Positions 7,007 through 15,693 of a stretch of 64,000 nt of DNA are shown in pieces. The DNA comes from BM003 sp963783695 (lineage in GTDB: Bacteria > Pseudomonadota > Gammaproteobacteria > Steroidobacterales > BM003), in assembly GCA_963783695.1 (NCBI GenBank), contig CAWAOM010000001.1:496001-560000 (forward strand). Direction: 5' to 3'. Every line of letters starts with the position of its first letter. Within the stretch, counting starts at the first letter, position 1. A program made the position numbers and the translations under genes. The notes beneath the pieces were generated by a model, which saw nothing but the letters and a program-made list of their open reading frames with translations, had not been told where the DNA came from and searched no databases.

Positions 7007-8178
7007 TCGTCCTCGAAAACCAGTTTGCCCATGCTCAACAGATGGAGGATCAACTCATTGGCCAGCATATCTTCGAGCCATGGCCGCAACTCCGAAGCCT
7101 CAAGTCTGCCGTGATCGGAGCAGAACCTCAAAAGCAGTGGCTTCAATTGGTCGGTCAGGTGCATATGTTCCCCGTCGACGAAAAAATCCAGCGCAGTGCC
7201 AGACTCGCACCATGCCATCAGAGCAAAAGGATGTCTTTTGACACCGATTCCGGCCTCCGCGCGTTGCACCAGTTCGGCAGCTCCGGGAACCTGCTCGCGC
7301 GGTTCCGCGGTGAGCCAGTTTTTGGGCTCCGTGACAAGGGTGCCGAAACAAACTGCGAGTTCGGCGTCGCTGAGAGCGTTGCAGCGCCGCAGCAGTGAGC
7401 GCACACGTCCCAGTGAGGCTGCAGAAATCAGTCCAGGAACGCTCTCGTCCTCGACAAGATCAGGGTCGCAATAACGGGGCAGCGTTTCGGTTTTGGCCGC
7501 AAGGGCTTCGGCTACCGAATGCAGCAACTCGTCGGCGCCGGGAGCGCGCAGCCCTACTGACAGCGTGATGCAGGGAGACTCATCCGCGAGCGCAGTGCCC
7601 CAGTGCGGCAGCCCGGGGGGCAGATACAGCACGTCGCCGCACCCGACTTCCCAGGTTTCCGTCGCCTGGAAATTGTCGATCTGGCGCAGTCCTTCAGTGT
7701 CGGATAGCGCGGCCGGTTCGCCTCTTCCATCCACCTGCCAGCGGCGGCGGCCGCTGAGCTGGACGAGGAATACGTCATAGTTGTCCAGATGGGGTCCGAC
7801 CCCGCCGCCGGGTGTTGCCAGGCTGATCATCAGGTCTTCGATGCGCCACCGTGGCAGAAAGCTGAAAGGAACGAGGAGATTCTGCAGTTCGGGAAAGTGC
7901 TTCTCAATGTCCTGCACGAGGACAGTCCATGCAAGTCCGTCAAGACGCGAAATATCCCCGCCCTCGAATGGACCGGGACGCATGTGCCAGCGCCCGTCGT
8001 CGACCCAGGCGAGGCGAGCCTCCATGTCGGGGTCGCAGGCGAGGCCTACTATCTGTTCGGCGCTGAACGGGCTGCGTATATCCGGCAAGGCCTCACGCAA
8101 TAACCGATGCCGTTTCTGCCAGTAACGGTCGAGAAAGCCTGAAGTCGTCAGCGCCTCAGGCCATCGCAGCGAAGCCAT
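7003..8178 (-). CDS. roxA: Ribosomal protein uL16 arginine hydroxylase (cupin, RoxA/YcfD)
   Basis: A 391-residue Fe(II)/2-oxoglutarate oxygenase of the JmjC-cupin class that hydroxylates an arginine of ribosomal protein uL16 in E. coli. The metal triad is visible: His130 and Asp132 in GVGPHLDNYDVF and His192 in PPGLPHWG. The C-terminal half contains the dimerisation and winged-helix region seen in YcfD. It begins 3 bp after the purB stop codon and overlaps the GNAT gene, placing it in one operon with purB, a common arrangement in gammaproteobacteria. Confidence 0.92.
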   Translation of the reverse strand: MASLRWPEALTTSGFLDRYWQKRHRLLREALPDIRSPFSAEQIVGLACDPDMEARLAWVDDGRWHMRPGPFEGGDISRLDGLAWTVLVQDIEKHFPELQNLLVPFSFLPRWRIEDLMISLATPGGGVGPHLDNYDVFLVQLSGRRRWQVDGRGEPAALSDTEGLRQIDNFQATETWEVGCGDVLYLPPGLPHWGTALADESPCITLSVGLRAPGADELLHSVAEALAAKTETLPRYCDPDLVEDESVPGLISAASLGRVRSLLRRCNALSDAELAVCFGTLVTEPKNWLTAEPREQVPGAAELVQRAEAGIGVKRHPFALMAWCESGTALDFFVDGEHMHLTDQLKPLLLRFCSDHGRLEASELRPWLEDMLANELILHLLSMGKLVFEDE

Positions 8179-8181
8179 GAG

Positions 8182-9555
8182 TCAGTTCCGCAGCTTACTT
8201 GCCTGGCGTGCCGCGTTTCCGATATACGCGCCAGGACTCAGACTCAGCAGCCGTTCCCTGGCCTCGGCCGGAATGTCCAGGCCGGTAATAAAAGACTGCA
8301 TCAGGGCGGGGGTTACCGCCTGTCCCCGGGTCATTTCCTTGAGTTTTTCGTAGGGATTCTCGATTCCATAACGGCGCATCACGGTTTGCACCGCTTCCGC
8401 GAGAACTTCCCAGCTCGCGTCGAGGTCGGCCTGCAACGCGCTGTTATCGACCTCCAGTTTGCCCAGTCCCTTGAGGCACGACTCCAACGCGATCACCGTA
8501 TGTCCCAGCGCGACTCCGAGATTGCGCAGCACCGTGGAGTCGGTGAGGTCTCTCTGCCAGCGTGAGATCGGCAGCTTCTCGGCAAAGTGACCCAGCATGG
8601 CATTGGCCATGCCGAGGTTGCCCTCGGCATTTTCGAAGTCGATCGGGTTGACCTTGTGTGGCATGGTCGAGGAACCAACCTCACCAGCCACCGGGCGCTG
8701 ACGGAAATACCCCAGCGAAACATATCCCCAGACGTCGCGGCAGAAATCGATCAACACCGTGTTGCAGCGTCGCAATGCATCGGCATACTCGGCGATCCAG
8801 TCATGCGGCTCTATCTGGGTCGTGAACGGATTCGGTTTCAGCCCCAGATTTACGATGAATCGAGCAGAGATATCCGGCCAGTCGAGATCGGGGTAGGCGG
8901 CATAATGGGCATTGAAATTGCCGACTGCACCATTCATTTTTGCCAGACATTCGACAGCAGCGAACTGATCGCGCTGACGCCCAAGGCGATGCGCGACATT
9001 GGCCAGTTCCTTGCCGAGGGTAGTCGGTGAGGCGGTTTGACCATGTGTACGCGACAGCATCGGGGTAGCGGCATGGGTTGCTGCGTCGTCAGCAATCTTT
9101 TCGAGCAGGCGATCCATCGTTGGCAGCAGAACCTCGGCTCGCGCAGTCCGAAGCATCAGTGCATAGGAAACGTTATTGATGTCTTCGGAGGTGCAGGCAA
9201 AATGCACGAACTCGCTCGCCGCACCATTCGCTCCGGCAGCTTGCAGGCGCGATTTGACAAGATATTCGACCGCCTTGACGTCGTGGTTGGTGGTTGCCTC
9301 GATGTCCTTGACCTGCTGCGCCTCCTGCAACGAAAAATCGACCGCCAGTGTCTCGAGAGCGCGATGCGCCGCAGGTGGTATTTGCGCCAGTTCCGTAATG
9401 CCGGGTTCTTGCAGCAGATGCTCGAACCAGCGCACCTCGGTCAGCGTGCGGTAGCGAATCAGTCCGAATTCACTGAATATCGGTCGCAACGACTTGCATT
9501 TACCGGCATAGCGCCCGTCAATAGGAGAGATGGCGGTAAGAGATGGCTTGTTCAT
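8182..9555 (-). CDS. purB: Adenylosuccinate lyase
   Basis: A 457-residue cytoplasmic homotetramer subunit that cleaves SAICAR to AICAR and adenylosuccinate to AMP in purine synthesis. The fumarase-superfamily signature GSSTMPHKVNPIDFE is present, with TTNHDVKAVEYLVK (region 2), SRTHGQTASPTTLGKE (region 1, catalytic His) and the N-terminal SLTAISPIDGRYAGK characteristic of the PurB type. First gene of the minus-strand operon with roxA, divergent from fumC, a related enzyme of the same superfamily, across 145 bp. Confidence 0.97.
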   Translation of the reverse strand: MNKPSLTAISPIDGRYAGKCKSLRPIFSEFGLIRYRTLTEVRWFEHLLQEPGITELAQIPPAAHRALETLAVDFSLQEAQQVKDIEATTNHDVKAVEYLVKSRLQAAGANGAASEFVHFACTSEDINNVSYALMLRTARAEVLLPTMDRLLEKIADDAATHAATPMLSRTHGQTASPTTLGKELANVAHRLGRQRDQFAAVECLAKMNGAVGNFNAHYAAYPDLDWPDISARFIVNLGLKPNPFTTQIEPHDWIAEYADALRRCNTVLIDFCRDVWGYVSLGYFRQRPVAGEVGSSTMPHKVNPIDFENAEGNLGMANAMLGHFAEKLPISRWQRDLTDSTVLRNLGVALGHTVIALESCLKGLGKLEVDNSALQADLDASWEVLAEAVQTVMRRYGIENPYEKLKEMTRGQAVTPALMQSFITGLDIPAEARERLLSLSPGAYIGNAARQASKLRN

Positions 9556-9700
9556 CGGCTGCTATCTGAATGCTAGGATCGCGAATCATAACCCAAACGT
9601 CCGGGATCGAGGGCGTTGCCCGGGGACGCACCTGGCGGGTTTGTCCCTGCGGCAACCGCGTATTCGGGTGCGTTTGTCGAGGCGCCAGCGGGAGGCACAC

Positions 9701-11083
9701 ATGTCAGACGCGGAATACAGGATTGAGAAAGACAGTCTCGGCGTCGTGCAAGTCCCGCAGTCGGCGGGCTGGGGTCCGCAGACCCAGCGCGCGGTAGAAA
9801 ATTTTCGTCTGAGCGGCATGGCGATGCCACGCCAATTTATCCGCGCCCTGGGGCTGGTCAAGTGGGCGGCGGCGCGCAGTAATGAATCGCTCGGTTTGCT
9901 CGATCAACGAATTGCCGGCGCCGTCGGGGATGCCGCGATGCGAGTCGCACGTGGCGAACTCGATACACAGTTCCCGGTAGACATCTTTCAGACTGGCTCC
10001 GGGACCAGTTCAAACATGAATGCCAACGAGGTGATCGCGCGCCTCGCGGCTATCAGCTCGGGCCGGGAGATTCATCCGAACGATCACGTCAACATGTGTC
10101 AAAGCAGCAACGACGTGATTCCGACCGTGATACATGTCGCCGCGATGCTTTCGTGGCAAGAGTGTCTTGAACCGGCACTGGAGCGGCTGTCCGCGGCGCT
10201 GGCCGAACGCGAAACCCAATGCGCCGAAATCGTGAAAACAGGACGCACGCATTTGATGGATGCGATGCCTTTGACGCTGGGCCAGGAGATATCGGCGTGG
10301 CGCAGCCAGGTTGAAGCGTGCTCGGCACGTCTGCGGGATTGCCTGCCACGCCTGCGTCAGCTCGCGCTGGGCGCGACGGCGGTGGGAACCGGCGTAAATG
10401 CCCATCCGCGCTTTGCCGCCACGGCGGTTGCGTTGATAGCGCGAGAGACCGCCATCGAGTTTCGGGTCGGCGACAACGCCTTTGCCAGTCTGGCCGCGCC
10501 GGACACGGCGGTCGAATTGTCGGGACACCTGCGAACTCTGGCCGTTGCGCTGACAAAGCTCTGCAACGACTTGCGCTGGATGAGCAGCGGTCCGCTGACC
10601 GGGTTGGCGGAACTCGCATTGCCGGCACTGCAACCCGGAAGCAGCATCATGCCGGGCAAGGTGAATCCCGTCGTTCCCGAGGCAGTGGCGATGGCGTGTG
10701 CCCAGGTCATCGGCAATGACGTCACCGTCACGGTGGCCGGTCAGTCGGGAAATTTTCAGCTCAACGTCATGCTCCCGGTGATCGCGGCCAATCTCGACCA
10801 AAGCCTGCGCTTGCTCGGCAACGGCTGTGATGCGCTGGCCGCGAAAGTCATCGCCGGATTCGTTCCGGACGAGGCGCGCATCAGCGGTCAGGTGGCGCGA
10901 AACCCGGTACTGGCGACGGCCCTGAACCCGCTGATCGGCTACGACCGGGCGGCGGAGATTGCGAAACGCGCCTATCGTGAGAAACGACCGGTTTACGATG
11001 TGGCGCGCGAAATGACCGACATCGGCGACGACGAGCTGCGGCGTCTGCTTGATCCGCTGCGGATGACACGGAATGACGTCTAG
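9701..11083 (+). CDS. fumC: Fumarate hydratase class II
   Basis: Reversibly hydrates fumarate to malate. At 460 residues it matches FumC length. Motifs: FQTGSGTSSNMNANEV, GRTHLMDAMPLTLGQE, and the signature GSSIMPGKVNPVVPE. The GxxTNMN-like region and overall composition favour fumarase over aspartase. The ATG at 9701 is chosen because GGGAGG stands just upstream and MSDAEYRIEKDSLG is the usual fumarase N-terminus; a longer in-frame reading back to 9530 lies opposite the purB start and has no homology. This is the oxygen-stable, iron-independent type. Confidence 0.95.
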   Translation: MSDAEYRIEKDSLGVVQVPQSAGWGPQTQRAVENFRLSGMAMPRQFIRALGLVKWAAARSNESLGLLDQRIAGAVGDAAMRVARGELDTQFPVDIFQTGSGTSSNMNANEVIARLAAISSGREIHPNDHVNMCQSSNDVIPTVIHVAAMLSWQECLEPALERLSAALAERETQCAEIVKTGRTHLMDAMPLTLGQEISAWRSQVEACSARLRDCLPRLRQLALGATAVGTGVNAHPRFAATAVALIARETAIEFRVGDNAFASLAAPDTAVELSGHLRTLAVALTKLCNDLRWMSSGPLTGLAELALPALQPGSSIMPGKVNPVVPEAVAMACAQVIGNDVTVTVAGQSGNFQLNVMLPVIAANLDQSLRLLGNGCDALAAKVIAGFVPDEARISGQVARNPVLATALNPLIGYDRAAEIAKRAYREKRPVYDVAREMTDIGDDELRRLLDPLRMTRNDV

Positions 11084-11161
11084 ACTGCTCTGCGGGCAAC
11101 AATGGCGTTCTCGTCTCGGGTCAGTTCATGAGGCATCGTAAATAACTGATGGAACAATATC

Positions 11162-11779
11162 TTGAGAATAATTATTGAGCAGAAACTTCAAGATACGGCA
11201 CCGCCTGAGGATCCCTGTTCGGTCGTCCCGTTCAATACCCCGGGCGACCTCCCGGGCATCCTGCGTCTTCTCGGCCGTCGCCGTCTGACGCCGGCTGCAG
11301 TGCTGGTTCCGATCGTCGAGCGCCCCGCAGGGCTTACCGTGCTTCTGACCCAGCGCGCCGAGACGCTGAAACACCATCCGGGTCAGATCAGCTTTCCGGG
11401 CGGGCGCATCGAGACAAGCGACGCGGACCCGGCGGCCGCGGCCAAGCGTGAGGCTTTCGAGGAAATCGGGCTCGATCCCGGCTTTGTCGAAGTCCGGGGT
11501 TACCTCGACAATTACCTGACGATTACCGGCTATACCGTGACCCCGGTCGTGGCCTTCGTCCGTCCCGGGTTTGCGGCGCAACCGGACCAGGTGGAGGTCA
11601 CCGAGGCGTTCGAAGTTCCGCTGGAATTCCTGATGGACCCGGTCAACCACGTGCGCAGGCAACGAACCGTTTTCGATCGCGCAGTTGCGGTTTACGAGAT
11701 TCGTTACGGTGATCGGAATATCTGGGGCGCGACTGCGGGTATGTTGATTAATATGTATGAAAAGATATTTAAAACATAA
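11162..11779 (+). CDS. NUDIX hydrolase, CoA pyrophosphatase type
   Basis: A 205-residue NUDIX enzyme. LLTQRAETLKHHPGQISFPGG matches the UPF0035/CoA-diphosphatase signature, followed by the NUDIX box with KREAFEEIGLD. Such enzymes (NudL) split CoA and its derivatives into 3',5'-ADP and phosphopantetheine forms. The only plausible start is TTG at 11162 in an AT-rich patch that would keep the 5' end unfolded; no internal ATG occurs before the conserved core. Its 3' end overlaps the start of mazG by up to 23 bp. Confidence 0.88.
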   Translation: MRIIIEQKLQDTAPPEDPCSVVPFNTPGDLPGILRLLGRRRLTPAAVLVPIVERPAGLTVLLTQRAETLKHHPGQISFPGGRIETSDADPAAAAKREAFEEIGLDPGFVEVRGYLDNYLTITGYTVTPVVAFVRPGFAAQPDQVEVTEAFEVPLEFLMDPVNHVRRQRTVFDRAVAVYEIRYGDRNIWGATAGMLINMYEKIFKT

Positions 11780-12563
11780 TTTTATGAGACAAATAGAGAA
11801 GTTACTTGAGATAATGGCCCGGCTTCGCGACCCGGTTGATGGCTGTCCGTGGGACCTTGAGCAGAATTTCGCCAGCATCGCGCCCTACACGATAGAAGAA
11901 GCATACGAGGTGGCGGATGCCATTGATCGCGGTGATACCGCGGCGCTGCGTGACGAGTTGGGCGATCTGCTGTTGCAGGTCGTCTACCACGCGCAGATGG
12001 CCCGGGAGGAAGGTAGTTTCGACTTCGATGACGTCGTCGTTGCGATCTGCGAAAAGATGGTCAGGCGTCACCCGCACGTTTTTGCCGACGCGGATATCGG
12101 CGATGCTCGGGCGCAGACCCGGGCGTGGGAGGAACACAAACAGTCAGAACGCCGGGAACGCGCTGAACATGGCGTGCTTGCCGGCGTGCCACTGGCTATG
12201 CCAGCTCTGGCTCGGGCCGCAAAGCTTGGCAAGCGAGCCTCTCGTGTCGGGTTCGACTGGCCCGATGTCGCGGGCGTAGTAGCAAAAATCAGGGAAGAAG
12301 TAGGTGAACTGGAACAGGAACTCGCAGAGATGAGCCCCACCCGCCTGAGCGATGAAGTCGGTGACCTGCTTTTCGCGACGGTCAATCTGGCGCGGCATCT
12401 GCGGGTGGATCCGGAAGAGGCTTTACGCCGTTCCAACCAGCGTTTCGAAAAGCGTTTCAATTATGTCGAATCAAGCCTGAGCGCAAGCGGCGAGGCGATC
12501 GAAGAAACGGCTCTCGATAAACTCGAGGCGCTTTGGTCCGAGGCTAAATCCAGCGGACTCTGA
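11757..12563 (+). CDS. mazG: Nucleoside triphosphate pyrophosphohydrolase MazG
   Basis: Hydrolyses NTPs to NMPs and pyrophosphate, a house-cleaning and stringent-response-related enzyme. At 268 residues it has the two tandem MazG domains of the E. coli type: LEIMARLRDPVDGCPWDLEQ with the metal-binding EEAYEVADAI and DELGDLLLQVVYHA (first), then EEVGELEQEL and DEVGDLLFATVNLARHL (second). ATG at 11757 overlaps the NUDIX gene; ATG at 11784 (MRQIEKLLEIM) is equally plausible and gives the more usual N-terminus. The first codons are AT-rich with rare AGA and ATA, unlike the rest of the gene. Confidence 0.95.
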   Translation: MKRYLKHNFMRQIEKLLEIMARLRDPVDGCPWDLEQNFASIAPYTIEEAYEVADAIDRGDTAALRDELGDLLLQVVYHAQMAREEGSFDFDDVVVAICEKMVRRHPHVFADADIGDARAQTRAWEEHKQSERRERAEHGVLAGVPLAMPALARAAKLGKRASRVGFDWPDVAGVVAKIREEVGELEQELAEMSPTRLSDEVGDLLFATVNLARHLRVDPEEALRRSNQRFEKRFNYVESSLSASGEAIEETALDKLEALWSEAKSSGL

Positions 12564-12575
12564 CTTTTTTTAGCG

Positions 12576-12592
12576 GTTCAGTTCGCGTTCAG
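12576..12592 (+). promoter_or_regulatory. Direct repeat GTTCAG-N5-GTTCAG, candidate response-regulator site
   Basis: Two GTTCAG hexamers start 11 bp apart, one helical turn, the spacing bound by tandem OmpR/PhoP-family dimers. It lies 72 bp upstream of the glycine-zipper gene, itself upstream of a PepSY gene and a PhoP/PhoQ-like pair, so autoregulation is possible. Confidence 0.45.
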
Positions 12593-12663
12593 TGTCGGAC
12601 GCTTAGTCTGGTGTCAAGCCGGAATAACCGGCGGGCAAAAGCCAGGCTAAAGGAGGCACTATC

Positions 12664-13230
12664 ATGATTCGCAAATTGACCACTGTTGCATTGGGGGCGC
12701 TTGTTTTGACCGCGAGTGCAGCAGCGCAGGCGGACAATCGCGGAAACCGTGGCAATCACGATTACGACTTTGCCCGGGTGACCGACGTAGTCCCGATCGT
12801 TTCCTACGTCGAGGTGCGGCGACCGCACCGGGAATGCTGGGATGACGTCGTTTACTACGAGGAACCGCGTCGCCGCAGTACCGCGGGTTCGACCCTTGTC
12901 GGCGGCATCGTCGGGGGGGTAATCGGGCGCCAGTTCGGCGATGGACGCGGCCGTGACGCGATGACGGTGGTCGGGACGCTGGTCGGCTCCGCAATAGGCC
13001 ACGATGCTGCCGTAAAGCGCCAGCGCCGTGACGGTTACGAGCTGCGTTCGCGCACCGTGGAGCGCTGCCAGACCAGCTACACGCTCGACCGCGAGGAGCG
13101 TATAGACGGCTATAACGTCACCTATCGCTACCATGGCCGCAGCTTCACGACCCGCACGGACAGCCATCCTGGCGAGCGTATCCGGGTGCGTGTATCGGTG
13201 ACGCCGCTGGCGGGTCGGCGTGAAGCTTGA
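12664..13230 (+). CDS. Glycine-zipper 2TM domain protein
   Basis: A 188-residue exported protein with a signal peptide (MIRKLTTVALGALVLTASAAAQA). The centre holds the glycine-zipper membrane motif TLVGGIVGGVIGRQFGDGRGRDAMTVVGTLVGSAIGHDA (quoted in part), as in SlyB and the rickettsial 17-kDa antigen. There is no lipobox cysteine. The C-terminus (YNVTYRYHGRSFTTRT, RIRVRVSVTPL) is the usual tail of this family. AAAGGAGG precedes the ATG. Probably an envelope protein linked to the downstream two-component system; exact role unknown. Confidence 0.9.
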   Translation: MIRKLTTVALGALVLTASAAAQADNRGNRGNHDYDFARVTDVVPIVSYVEVRRPHRECWDDVVYYEEPRRRSTAGSTLVGGIVGGVIGRQFGDGRGRDAMTVVGTLVGSAIGHDAAVKRQRRDGYELRSRTVERCQTSYTLDREERIDGYNVTYRYHGRSFTTRTDSHPGERIRVRVSVTPLAGRREA

Positions 13231-13301
13231 TGCAACGGCCGGCAGGCGGGGAAACGGTGCGTGCATTGCGTCCGAACCGGGCTCGGGCGAGAATCTGAAT
13301 C

Positions 13302-13625
13302 GTGAATACACGACTGCCCATGAAATTACTCATTCCCTGCCTGCTGGTTGCCGGCTTTATTGCGGCCGATGCGGCCGCGCTGACTCGTGCCGCGCAATCT
13401 GCGCCGGTTTCGCTGGCCGATCTGTCCGCTGCAGCGCGAACCCTGAAAGACGGCGTTTCGCTTGACGAGGCCGTGTCGATGGTGCGCAAACGCTATGGCG
13501 GCCGCGTGATCAATGCCAGGACCAGCAACGACAACGGGCGCAAAGTCCATGTCATCAAGATCCTGAGCGATGAGGGACGGGTGCGCGAAGTCCGGGTCGA
13601 CGCGAATAGCGGCAACCTGATGTAG
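13302..13625 (+). CDS. PepSY domain-containing protein
   Basis: A short secreted protein of 101-107 residues: signal peptide (LLIPCLLVAGFIAADAAA), then one PepSY-like domain, GVSLDEAVSMVRKRYGGRVINAR and VHVIKILSDEGRVREVRVDANSG. Small PepSY proteins are often encoded just before PhoPQ-type systems and are thought to act as periplasmic inhibitors or sensors. Either GTG at 13302 or ATG at 13320 could be the start. It ends 11 bp before the response regulator and probably shares its operon. Confidence 0.85.
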   Translation: MNTRLPMKLLIPCLLVAGFIAADAAALTRAAQSAPVSLADLSAAARTLKDGVSLDEAVSMVRKRYGGRVINARTSNDNGRKVHVIKILSDEGRVREVRVDANSGNLM

Positions 13626-13636
13626 GGGAAACAGCC

Positions 13637-14317
13637 ATGAGATTGCTGGTTGTCGAAGACGAACAGGCTTTGCGCTCGATGCTCGTCGCGCAGTTTGCCG
13701 AGCAGGGGTTTGTCGTTGACGCCGCTGCTGACGGCGTCGAAGGGCTCTATTTCGCTACGGAATATCCAATCGATCTGGCCATCGTCGACCTCGGCTTGCC
13801 CGAGCTGCCGGGCATGGAGCTTATCCGGCGCATGCGCGAGGCCGGCAAGACCTGTCCGGTGTTGATCCTGACCGCGCGCGGACAATGGCAGGAAAAGGTC
13901 GAGGGGCTCCAGGCCGGAGCCGATGACTACGTAGTCAAGCCGTTTCATTTCGAGGAAGTGCTGGCACGGGTCCAGGCGTTGCTGCGCCGCTCCGGCGGCT
14001 GGGCCGATGCGGTCCTGCGCTCCGGCCCGGTCAGCCTCGATACGCGCAGCCAGCAGGTGAGCGTTGGCGACGAAGATGTCGATCTGACCAGTTTCGAATA
14101 CCGCATGCTTGAATGTCTGATGCTGAGCGCCGGCAAGGTAATGTCCAAGGCCGAGCTGACCGACCGGCTCTACAACCAGGACTTCGAGCGTGACAGCAAC
14201 ACCATTGAGGTTTTTATTCGGCGCCTGCGCAAGAAGCTCGATCCGGACAGCATGCTGCAACCCATCGAAACACTGCGCGGCCGCGGTTATCGCTGGAATC
14301 TCGAAAAGGGTGCCTGA
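13637..14317 (+). CDS. Response regulator, OmpR/PhoP family
   Basis: A 226-residue DNA-binding regulator. The receiver domain has the acidic pair in VVEDEQ, the phosphorylation site Asp51 in IVDLGLPELPG and the conserved lysine in VVKPFHFEE. The C-terminal winged helix (about residues 130-222) has LTSFEYRMLECLM, ERDSNTIEVFIRRLRKKL and TLRGRGYRW. Sequence and context are PhoP/QseB-like. It is followed after 11 bp by its kinase. A direct repeat at 12576-12592 may be its target. Confidence 0.95.
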   Translation: MRLLVVEDEQALRSMLVAQFAEQGFVVDAAADGVEGLYFATEYPIDLAIVDLGLPELPGMELIRRMREAGKTCPVLILTARGQWQEKVEGLQAGADDYVVKPFHFEEVLARVQALLRRSGGWADAVLRSGPVSLDTRSQQVSVGDEDVDLTSFEYRMLECLMLSAGKVMSKAELTDRLYNQDFERDSNTIEVFIRRLRKKLDPDSMLQPIETLRGRGYRWNLEKGA

Positions 14318-14328
14318 TCGGCGCAGCC

Positions 14329-15693
14329 ATGTACTCTCTCAATAATCGCCTCCTGACGGCGGCGAGCGTGCTGCTGCTGGTGTTTTTTGCTCTGACGGTG
14401 CTGGCGCTGGATGCCGCATTCAAAGACACCGGGTTGCGCGGCATGGAAGACGTGCTCGATGCCCGCATCATTACTCTGCTGGCCGTGGCCGAGCCGGGGC
14501 CCGCCAATTCACTGCTGATCCCGCCGGACCTGCCCGAAGCGCGCCTTGCGCATCCGGGGTCTGGGCTGTTTGCGCGGCTGACCGACGGCTCGGGCAACGA
14601 ACTCTGGCGCTCGCCTTCGTCGCTGGGATCGGCTGTCGATTACGGTCCGGTGCCCGCGGTTGGTGAGCACTACACGCAAAAATCCCGCCTCGCGGAGGAT
14701 GCCAAAGTCCTGACGCACAGTTTTGCGATCGAATGGGAGTTTGCTGACGGTTCGGTGCGCCCGTTTGTCTTTGGCGTAGCCGAGAGCATGGATAGCTATT
14801 TCGCCCAGGTGAGCCGGTTTCGCCAGCAGATGATGGGCTGGTTCCTGTTGCTATGGGTGCTGATGCTGCTGGCGCTGGCGTTTTTGCTGCGTTGGGGGCT
14901 GCGCCCGGTCCGGCGGATTGCCGCGGAGATTGTTGCGGTCGAGCAGGGCGCGCGCGAGGATCTCGGTACCGGCTATCCGCGCGAACTCGAGGGCGTACGC
15001 CGCAATATGAACGGCTTGATTGGCAGTCAGCGCGACCGGCTGCGGCGCTACCGCGATGCCCTCGGTGATCTCGCACACAGCCTTAAAACCCCTCTCGCGG
15101 TGCTGCGCGGTCAGACCGAAAACCCGCGCGATCCCGATTTTTCCGTACTGCGCGATCAGGTCACCCGGATGGACGAGATTGTCAGCTATCAGCTCAAGCG
15201 TGCCGCGGCCGCCGGGCGTGGCGGGCTGGGCGAGAAACCGGTCGATGTCAGTGAGGTGCTCGGCGGGCTGAAAAGTGCGCTCGACAAAGTCTATGCGGAC
15301 AAGAACATAGCGTTGAAGATATCGCTGGAAGGCGATCCGCTGTTTTTCGGCGATCGCGGCGATCTCACCGAAATAGCGGGTAATTTGCTGGATAACGCAT
15401 GCAAGTGGGGTAACGCTGAAGTGCAGATTGCCGTAGCGTCGCTCGATCCGGCTGAGCGGGGGCGCAATCGCGGCCTGTTGCTACAGATAGACGATGACGG
15501 CGCCGGTGTTGCCACGGAGATCGAGGCGCAGATTCTCGAACGCGGCGGGCGCGCCAGCAGCGATATCGAGGGGCAGGGGATCGGGCTTGCGGTCGTGCGC
15601 GAAATCGTCGCAGGTTATCGTGGCACGGTGGAATTTTCCCGTTCGCCGGCGGGGGGTGCCCGCGTGACCGTAACGCTTCCCGGCGGCGGGTGA
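14329..15693 (+). CDS. Sensor histidine kinase, PhoQ-like
   Basis: A 454-residue inner-membrane kinase. TM1 is near residues 7-27, a periplasmic sensor of about 140 residues follows, TM2 is near residues 165-187 (GWFLLLWVLMLLALAFLL), then a short HAMP-like linker. The phosphoacceptor is His250 in LGDLAHSLKTPLAVLRG; the N box (NLLDNACKWGNAEV), G1 (DDDGAGV) and G2 (GQGIGLAVV) form the ATPase domain. The SLKTPL form of the H box is typical of PhoQ-type enzymes. Its last 4 bp overlap the start of hrpA. Confidence 0.94.
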   Translation: MYSLNNRLLTAASVLLLVFFALTVLALDAAFKDTGLRGMEDVLDARIITLLAVAEPGPANSLLIPPDLPEARLAHPGSGLFARLTDGSGNELWRSPSSLGSAVDYGPVPAVGEHYTQKSRLAEDAKVLTHSFAIEWEFADGSVRPFVFGVAESMDSYFAQVSRFRQQMMGWFLLLWVLMLLALAFLLRWGLRPVRRIAAEIVAVEQGAREDLGTGYPRELEGVRRNMNGLIGSQRDRLRRYRDALGDLAHSLKTPLAVLRGQTENPRDPDFSVLRDQVTRMDEIVSYQLKRAAAAGRGGLGEKPVDVSEVLGGLKSALDKVYADKNIALKISLEGDPLFFGDRGDLTEIAGNLLDNACKWGNAEVQIAVASLDPAERGRNRGLLLQIDDDGAGVATEIEAQILERGGRASSDIEGQGIGLAVVREIVAGYRGTVEFSRSPAGGARVTVTLPGGG

